From: Burkholderiaceae bacterium
GTDB taxonomy: Bacteria; Pseudomonadota; Gammaproteobacteria; Burkholderiales; Burkholderiaceae
Assembly: GCA_023253905.1 (NCBI GenBank)
Contig: JALREG010000332.1
Span: 1 to 10,382 of the forward strand
Reading direction: 5' to 3'
Length of the DNA stretch: 10,382 nucleotides
The notes under the pieces are model-generated. The model worked only from the letters and a program-made list of their open reading frames with translations, searched no databases and was not told where the DNA came from. Made by a program: the position numbers and the translations under genes. Of this stretch, positions 5,604 through 10,382 are shown one piece after another. How positions within the stretch are numbered: the first letter of the stretch is position 1; each line of letters opens with the position of its first letter.

Positions 5604-6785
5604 ATGCGCTTGAAAATGTTGGCTGCGGCCCTCGCCGCTGTAACCCTGGGTGTAAGCGGCGCGGCTGGCGCTGCCGACAAGGTGAAGGTGGGGCTGGTGA
5701 GCACGCTCTCCGGACCTAACGCCGCCATTGGCAACGATATCCGCGATGCCTTCATGCTGGTCGTCAAGCTCAATGGCGGCAGGCTGGGCGGTCTCCCAGC
5801 CGAAGTGCTCATCGCCGATGATCAGTTCAAGCCCGATGTGGGCAAGCAGCTCTTCGAGCGCATGGTCAAGCGCGACAAGGTTGATTTCCTCACTGGTGTT
5901 GTGTTTTCCAACATCATGCTGGCGGGTCTGCCCGAAGCCATTGAGGGCAAAACCGTTTATCTGAGCCCCAATGCCGCGCCTTCGCCCATCGCAGGCAAGG
6001 AATGCAGCCCGTATTTCTTTGCAGTGTCGTGGCCGAATGACGCTTATCACGAGGCCGCTGGCCAGCACGCCACCAACCAGAATTTCACGAACGCTTACCT
6101 GGTTGCACCCAACTACCAGGCGGGTAAAGACTCGCTCGCAGGGTTCAAGCGCTTCTACAAGGGCAAGGTGGTCAACGAGGTCTACACCAAGCTCGGCCAG
6201 CTCGATTACTCAGCCGAACTCGCCGAGATTCGCGCGGCCAAGCCCGACGTGCTCTATGCGTTCCTTCCTGGCGGCATGGGCACCAACTTCATCAAGCAGT
6301 TCGTGGCTGCGGGTCTGAATAAGCAAACCCGCCTGTTGCTCCCTGGCTTTGGTGCCGATCAGGACATCATCCGTGGCGTGGGCGATGCCATGCTGGGCCT
6401 TCAGGACACGGCCCACTGGGCGATGAACCTCGATAACGCCGCCAACAAGCGCTTCGTGGCCGAGTTCGAGAAAGAGTACAAGCGCCTGCCCACTGGCTAC
6501 GCAGCCCAGGCCTATGACACCGCGCTCCTGATTGATGCGGCCATCAAGACGGTGAGCGGCAAGATCGAAGACAAAGACGCGGTGCTGAAAGCCGTCAAGG
6601 CGGCCAAGTTCGAATCGGTGCGCGGTGAGTTCAAGTTCAACACCAACCAGTATCCGATCCAGAACTACTACCTGCGTGAAGTACAGAAAGACGCGCAGGG
6701 CCGGTTGGTCAACAATGTCGTGAGCAACACTCCGGTGATGGTCAACCGTGGTGATGCCTATGTCCAAGACTGCCCCATGAAGTGA
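5604..6785 (+). CDS. Periplasmic substrate-binding protein of a branched-chain amino acid-type ABC importer
   Basis: The 393-residue protein has a classic signal peptide: basic start MRLK, hydrophobic core to about residue 19, and a likely cleavage after AGA (21-23). The mature part is a type I periplasmic binding protein (LivJ/LivK family): VKVGLVSTLSGPNAAIGNDIR at 27-47, a strand-helix with ADDQFKPDVGKQLFERM at 71-87, FLTGVVFSN at 95-103, YLVAPNYQAGKD at 165-176, and YAAQAYDTALLIDAAI at 299-314. It should capture the ligand in the periplasm and deliver it to the LivHM channel. Family members bind branched-chain or other amino acids, amides, urea or aromatic acids; the ligand cannot be read here. 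A frame extends upstream to GTG 5562, but ATG 5604 has AAGGAG seven bases ahead and gives the signal peptide directly. It has two cysteines, Cys134 and Cys390, which might form a disulfide. Confidence 0.95.
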   Translation: MRLKMLAAALAAVTLGVSGAAGAADKVKVGLVSTLSGPNAAIGNDIRDAFMLVVKLNGGRLGGLPAEVLIADDQFKPDVGKQLFERMVKRDKVDFLTGVVFSNIMLAGLPEAIEGKTVYLSPNAAPSPIAGKECSPYFFAVSWPNDAYHEAAGQHATNQNFTNAYLVAPNYQAGKDSLAGFKRFYKGKVVNEVYTKLGQLDYSAELAEIRAAKPDVLYAFLPGGMGTNFIKQFVAAGLNKQTRLLLPGFGADQDIIRGVGDAMLGLQDTAHWAMNLDNAANKRFVAEFEKEYKRLPTGYAAQAYDTALLIDAAIKTVSGKIEDKDAVLKAVKAAKFESVRGEFKFNTNQYPIQNYYLREVQKDAQGRLVNNVVSNTPVMVNRGDAYVQDCPMK

Positions 6786-6810
6786 TCGCCGGCGCTGCTG
6801 GCTGATCGCG

Positions 6811-6840
6811 GGCCGCCCCGCCCAGGGGCGGCCGCCTTTC
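6811..6840 (+). terminator. Intercistronic GC hairpin (attenuator or mRNA stabiliser)
   Basis: A perfect 9-bp inverted repeat, GGCCGCCCC (6811-6819) and GGGGCGGCC (6825-6833), encloses a five-base loop and is followed by GCCTTTC, a weak U-rich tail. It lies 25 bases after the binding-protein stop and ends nine bases before the livH start. Such hairpins commonly make the abundant binding protein more highly expressed than its permeases, by partial termination or by protecting the upstream mRNA 3' end. The hairpin is clear; the poor T-run makes full termination unlikely. Confidence 0.6.
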
Positions 6841-6842
6841 AC

Positions 6843-7760
6843 ATGAGTCTTATTCTTCTAGTCGAACAGGCCCTGAACGGCCTGCAGTTTGGTCTGATGC
6901 TGTTCCTGCTCGCCTCCGGGCTGACGCTGGTCTTCGGCATCATGGACATGATCAATCTCGCGCATGGCGCGCTCTACATGGTGGGGGCGTTCTTTGCCGC
7001 ATGGCTCGCGCCGATCGTCAACTCCTTCTGGTTCGCGATCGTGCTGGCAGTGCCGCTCACCGCGCTGGTGGGCATGTTTCTGGAGGCTACGCTTCTTCGC
7101 ACGCTCTACCAGCGGGATCATCTTGCGCAGGTGCTCGCCACCTTTGCGCTCATTCTGATCCTCAATGAAGCGGTACGGATGATCTGGGGCTCAGACATGT
7201 CGCTGCCCACGCCGCAGGCGCTGTCGGGCCCGGTGGAACTTTTACCCGGTCTCTACTACCCCAGTTACCGGCTGATGATCATCGGCGTGGGTCTGATCAT
7301 CGCGCTGCTGCTCTGGTTTCTGGTCACGCGCACGCGCGTGGGGGCGCTGGTGCGGGCGGGGGCCTCGAACCGCGAGATGGCAATGGCGATGGGCGTCAAT
7401 ATCCGGGCGCTCTTTACCGCGGTCTTTGGCGTAGGCGCCGCACTTTGCGCAGTCGCCGGGGCGCTGCTCGGGCCATTGCTCGCGATTCAGGTCGGCATGG
7501 GTGACAGCATTCTGATTCTCGCGTTTGTGGTCATCGTGATTGGCGGCATCGGGTCCATTCGTGGCGCATTCGTGGGCTCGGTGCTGGTGGGGCTTGTTGA
7601 TACCTTCGGACGCACCATGCTGCCGCATCTGTTTCGCGAACTGCTGCCGCCGCAGTGGGCTTCGGCAGCGGGACCGGCGGTGGCGTCCATTCTCATTTAT
7701 GTGCTGATGGCGGTGGTGCTGTTTGTGCGGCCGCAAGGCCTCTTTGCGGCGCGCGGCTGA
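6843..7760 (+). CDS. livH: Branched-chain amino acid-type ABC permease, LivH
   Basis: This 305-residue inner-membrane protein is one of the two channel subunits. It begins with the LivH signature (EQALNGLQFGLMLFLLASGLTLVFGIMDMINLAHG, residues 8-42, a span plus loop), has about eight hydrophobic segments, and shows the cytoplasmic coupling loop AMAMGVNIRALFTAVFGVGAA at about 180-200 that contacts the ATPases. IGGIGSIRGAFVGSVLVG at 233-250 and VLFVRPQGLF at 292-301 are also typical. The ATG lies nine bases beyond the intercistronic hairpin and has no recognisable Shine-Dalgarno; the start is chosen from the conserved N-terminus. Its TGA overlaps the livM start by one base (TGATG), which implies translational coupling. 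It pairs with LivM and is served by LivG and LivF. Confidence 0.95.
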   Translation: MSLILLVEQALNGLQFGLMLFLLASGLTLVFGIMDMINLAHGALYMVGAFFAAWLAPIVNSFWFAIVLAVPLTALVGMFLEATLLRTLYQRDHLAQVLATFALILILNEAVRMIWGSDMSLPTPQALSGPVELLPGLYYPSYRLMIIGVGLIIALLLWFLVTRTRVGALVRAGASNREMAMAMGVNIRALFTAVFGVGAALCAVAGALLGPLLAIQVGMGDSILILAFVVIVIGGIGSIRGAFVGSVLVGLVDTFGRTMLPHLFRELLPPQWASAAGPAVASILIYVLMAVVLFVRPQGLFAARG

Positions 7761-8734
7761 TGATGCGGCCCGCATTCCCATCGAACTCGCTAACGCCGCA
7801 GCGGGGCCGCGCGGCCTTATGGCTTCTGGTGCTGGCCGCGGCGATCGCCCTGCCTTTTGTGTTCCGGTCGCAGGGGCTGGACTTCTACACCAGCATGGTG
7901 AGCCGCATGCTCATCTATGGTCTGGCTGCAGCGAGCCTGAATCTGATCCTGGGTTATGGCGGGCTGGTGTCGTTCGGGCACGCAGCCTTTGTGGGCGTCG
8001 GTGCCTACACGGTGGGCATCCTCATTCATGAAGGCGTGCCAAACGGCTGGATCGGCTTTGCTGCGGCCATTCTGGTGTCGGCATTGTTCGCGCTCGTGAT
8101 CGGCGCCATTTCCCTTCGAACCCGCGGCGTCTACTTCATCATGATCACGCTTGCGTTTGCGCAAATGATCTATTACCTGGTGAACTCGGTGAAGGCTTAC
8201 GGCGGCGATGAAGGGCTCAACATCAAGCGCCGTTCGAATTTTGGCTTTGGCATCGACTTCAAGGATGAGGTGGCGTTTTACCTGCTGGTGCTGGCCATTC
8301 TGGTGGTGTGCCTGGTGCTCATTCATCGGCTCATGCACGCGCGCTTCGGCCGCGTGATTCTCGCTATCCGGGATGACGATCTTCGCGCGGAATCCGTGGG
8401 CTTTCCGGTGTATCGCTACAAGCTGATTTTGTTCGTGATCGCAGGCGCCATGGGCGGACTGGCGGGCGCCCTGATGGTCAACCAGCAAAACTATGTCAGC
8501 CCCAATCTGCTTCACTGGACGCAGTCGGGTGTGCTCATGATCATGGTTATTCTGGGCGGCGTGGGCACGCTTGCGGGCGGGGTCTGGGGGGCGCTGCTGC
8601 TCCTCATCCTTGAAGACCTGATCGCCGAATTCACGGTCTACTGGCAGTTCTATGTGGGATGGGCGCTGCTTGCCGTGGTGCTGTTTGCGCCCAAGGGGCT
8701 GGCAGGCCTGCGCTGGCCGGGGCGGGCGCGCTAA
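7760..8734 (+). CDS. livM: Branched-chain amino acid-type ABC permease, LivM
   Basis: This 324-residue second channel subunit shows the LivM pattern: a first span at 18-36, then MLIYGLAAASLNLILGYGGLVSFGHAAFVGVGAY at 50-83, the loop AISLRTRGVYFIMITLAFAQM at 116-136, GGDEGL at 148-153, the coupling loop RVILAIRDDDLRAESVGFPVYRYKL at 198-222, and MVILGGVGTLAGGVWGA at 262-278. It ends in LFAPKGLAGL. An in-frame extension reaches back to 7655 inside livH, but it reads as an antisense-like, Gly/Cys-rich peptide; ATG 7760, overlapping the livH stop by one base, is the natural coupled start. An adjacent ATG at 7763 is an equivalent alternative. Its TAA overlaps the livG ATG by one base. Confidence 0.95.
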   Translation: MMRPAFPSNSLTPQRGRAALWLLVLAAAIALPFVFRSQGLDFYTSMVSRMLIYGLAAASLNLILGYGGLVSFGHAAFVGVGAYTVGILIHEGVPNGWIGFAAAILVSALFALVIGAISLRTRGVYFIMITLAFAQMIYYLVNSVKAYGGDEGLNIKRRSNFGFGIDFKDEVAFYLLVLAILVVCLVLIHRLMHARFGRVILAIRDDDLRAESVGFPVYRYKLILFVIAGAMGGLAGALMVNQQNYVSPNLLHWTQSGVLMIMVILGGVGTLAGGVWGALLLLILEDLIAEFTVYWQFYVGWALLAVVLFAPKGLAGLRWPGRAR

Positions 8735-9549
8735 TGGCTGACGCCCTCCTTCGCGTGGAGTCACTGGTCAAAAATTTCGGTGCACTGCGCGCTACCGACC
8801 ATGTGAGCTTCGATCTGTCGCCTGGCGAAATTCATGCGCTGATCGGCCCGAATGGTGCGGGTAAAACCAGTTTCGTGGCACAGGTCTCAGGGCATCTGAG
8901 CCCGGATTCGGGGCGGATCGTGTTTGACGGTACCGATCTCACGCACACGAGCGTTCATGACCGAGTGGCGAGCGGACTGGCACGCTCGTTCCAGATCACG
9001 CGGCTTTTCAAGTCGTTCACGGTTCGCGACAACATCGCGCTGTCGGTCCAGGCGCGCTCGGGCAGTAGCCTGTCGTTCTGGCGGCCGGTGAGCTCGGAAA
9101 CCGCGCTCGCGCAGGCAGCCGATGCCGTGCTCGCGCGGCTGGGTCTTGCTGAGCGCGCCGATGTGCTGGCGAGCGAGTTGTCGCACGGTGAGCAGCGTGT
9201 GCTCGAGATCGGTCTCGCGCTTGCCACCCAGCCGCGGGTGCTGCTGCTCGACGAACCGATGGCAGGCGTGGGCCCCGATGAATCGAAGCGTCTGGTCACG
9301 CTCATCCAGAGTCTGCGCGCCGAGTGCGCCATCCTGCTGGTGGAGCACGACATGGAAGCCGTGTTTCAGTTGGCTGACCGCATCACCGTGCTGGTGAACG
9401 GCGCGGTGATCGCGAGCGGGTCGCCGGAGGCCATTCGGAACGATCCCCAGGTGGTCGCGGCGTATCTGGGTGACGAACTCGATCCTCAAGATCACGCGGG
9501 TGTGGCGGCGGCGGTGGGCGTAGGCAACCCGGAGCGCGGGCATGGCTGA
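8734..9549 (+). CDS. livG: ABC transporter ATP-binding protein, LivG
   Basis: This 271-residue cytoplasmic ATPase powers the importer. Motifs in order: Walker A GPNGAGKT at 38-45, Q-loop SFQ ending at Gln87, the LivG-type insert region at about 105-122, signature LSHGEQ at 149-154 (His in place of the first Gly of LSGGQ, common in LivG), Walker B VLLLDEP at 169-175 with catalytic Glu174, and the switch histidine in LLVEHD at His205. The start is ATG 8734, sharing one base with the livM stop; a longer in-frame reading from 8659 lies inside livM and is not needed. The last ~22 residues (250-271) go beyond the usual domain end, and the coding sequence there also carries the livF ribosome site. 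Its stop overlaps livF by eight bases. Confidence 0.95.
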   Translation: MADALLRVESLVKNFGALRATDHVSFDLSPGEIHALIGPNGAGKTSFVAQVSGHLSPDSGRIVFDGTDLTHTSVHDRVASGLARSFQITRLFKSFTVRDNIALSVQARSGSSLSFWRPVSSETALAQAADAVLARLGLAERADVLASELSHGEQRVLEIGLALATQPRVLLLDEPMAGVGPDESKRLVTLIQSLRAECAILLVEHDMEAVFQLADRITVLVNGAVIASGSPEAIRNDPQVVAAYLGDELDPQDHAGVAAAVGVGNPERGHG

Positions 9550-10255
9550 GCCGCTTCTGCAGGTATCGGGTGCGCGCGCGGCCTACGGCACGAGTCAGGT
9601 GCTGTTTGGGGTCGACCTGGAAGTTGGCGCAGGTCAGGTGGTGGGCCTTCTCGGTCGAAACGGAATGGGCAAGACCACGCTGATCCGCAGCATCTTGGGT
9701 CTTAAAGCGATGGCAGGCGGAGAGGTAAAGTTTCGCGGTCAGTTGATCAGCGGACAGTCGGCCGACCGCATCGGAAGGTTAGGTATCGGCATCGTGCCCG
9801 AGGGCCGTCAGGTGTTCCCCAACCTGAGCGTCGAGGAGCATCTCACAGCATTCAGCGCGGTCCGAAACGGCACGACCGATCCCTGGACGCCCGCCAAGGT
9901 GTTTGAGTTTTTTCCGCGGCTCGCCGAGCGTCGTAACAACCTCGGTTCCCAGTTGTCGGGGGGCGAGCAGCAGATGCTTGCCATCGGTCGCGCGTTGGTC
10001 ACCAATCCGAGGCTGCTGATTCTCGACGAAGCGACCGAGGGGCTGGCACCGCTCATCCGCGAGGAAATCTGGCGCTGCCTGCGACGGCTTCGCGAAGCGG
10101 GCCAGACGCTCCTGGTGGTCGACAAGTATGTGAGCCGGCTGGTGGAAATCGCCGACCACCATGTGATCCTGGAAAAAGGGCAGGTCGCCTGGCGTGGGAC
10201 CTCGGCCGAGTTGGCGGCTGACCGCTCGCTCTGGCACCGGTACCTGGGGGTCTGA
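9542..10255 (+). CDS. livF: ABC transporter ATP-binding protein, LivF
   Basis: This 237-residue ATPase is the partner of LivG, with the short LivF architecture. It has Walker A GRNGMGKT at 38-45, the LivF-typical IVPEGRQVFPNLSVEEH at 84-100 with Q-loop Gln90, signature LSGGEQQ at 138-144, Walker B LLILDEATEGLAP at 158-170 with Glu163, and a C-terminal DHHVILEKGQVAWRGTSAEL block. Where most family members read LVEQN or LVEHD in the switch loop, this one reads VVDKY (192-196), putting Lys195 at the His/Gln position. GGAG at 9531-9534 lies seven bases before ATG 9542, and the gene overlaps livG by eight bases. It is the last gene of the liv operon; no clear terminator follows. Confidence 0.95.
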   Translation: MAEPLLQVSGARAAYGTSQVLFGVDLEVGAGQVVGLLGRNGMGKTTLIRSILGLKAMAGGEVKFRGQLISGQSADRIGRLGIGIVPEGRQVFPNLSVEEHLTAFSAVRNGTTDPWTPAKVFEFFPRLAERRNNLGSQLSGGEQQMLAIGRALVTNPRLLILDEATEGLAPLIREEIWRCLRRLREAGQTLLVVDKYVSRLVEIADHHVILEKGQVAWRGTSAELAADRSLWHRYLGV

Positions 10256-10382
10256 GCGGCGAGCGTCGCTCAAGCCCGACCCATGTCACATTCCCATCCG
10301 ATTCTCGGGCGTTCGCTTTGAGCGCTGACGTCCGGCCCCGTCCCGCCGGGCTCATGCCCTATCTGCTCGCGCAGATCGTGTT
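10256..10382. other. Window end without a supported gene; possible start of a next gene
   Basis: The 127 bases after livF contain no strong terminator hairpin and no complete gene. A plus-strand frame open to the window end can begin at ATG 10354 (MPYLLAQIV...) or at TTG 10318. The few residues available are hydrophobic and could open a membrane or secreted protein, but too little is present to call it. ATG 10283 gives only a 12-codon reading and is probably not a gene. Confidence 0.3.

Noticed and set aside
7817..8764. Long minus-strand open frame (315 codons) antisense to livM/livG
   Set aside because: It is a shadow of the livM codon bias in GC-rich DNA: the translation is rich in His, Gln and Arg with no domain, while the plus strand encodes an unmistakable LivM.
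10256..10285. Terminator hairpin after livF (GAGCG-T-CGCTC)
   Set aside because: The arms are 5 bp with a one-base gap, which cannot fold as a hairpin without losing pairs, and no T-run follows.

Overview
This is a high-GC, densely coded bacterial window with short intergenic gaps and strong codon bias. The Liv-type ABC operon and the overall look of the proteins suggest a proteobacterium, most likely a betaproteobacterium of the Burkholderiales/Rhodocyclales kind. That placement is inferred from protein character only; there is no rRNA, tRNA or other phylogenetic marker here. I see no mobile element, CRISPR array or RNA gene.

Layout. Positions 34-1685 (minus strand) hold two genes read leftwards: an NfsA-like FMN nitroreductase/flavin reductase, followed by a DUF218 (YdcF/ElyC-like) membrane-anchored protein. 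A divergent intergenic region (1686-1866) contains two inverted repeats. Positions 1867-5565 (plus strand) hold a cryptochrome/photolyase island of four genes: a tiny Cys4 DUF2256 protein, an iron-sulfur bacterial cryptochrome/(6-4) photolyase of the PhrB/CryB type, a DUF4126 membrane protein, and a second photolyase-like protein. The last has only the FAD-binding helical domain and, instead of an N-terminal antenna domain, a C-terminal domain of unknown function. Positions 5604-10255 (plus strand) hold a complete branched-chain-amino-acid-type (HAAT) ABC importer in the order binding protein, LivH, LivM, LivG, LivF. The last four genes overlap end to start. A strong GC hairpin separates the binding-protein gene from the permease genes. 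The last 127 bases hold no supported gene, only a possible start of the next one.

How the genes work together. The PhrB-type protein keeps every residue I could map for [4Fe-4S] binding, electron transfer and (6-4) repair, so it is probably an active light-dependent DNA repair enzyme. The FAD-only protein keeps the FAD pocket and most lesion-binding positions but lacks the distal tryptophan of the classical triad and the antenna domain; its role is unknown. The nitroreductase across the divergent promoter could be co-regulated with the photolyase genes or could influence their flavin redox state, but that is speculation. The Liv importer is a separate functional unit that takes up an amino acid or a related small carboxylate into the cytoplasm; its substrate cannot be read from the sequence.

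The part most worth follow-up is the photolyase island, especially the antenna-less FAD-domain protein with its uncharacterised C-terminal domain and the membrane protein encoded between the two photolyase-like genes.
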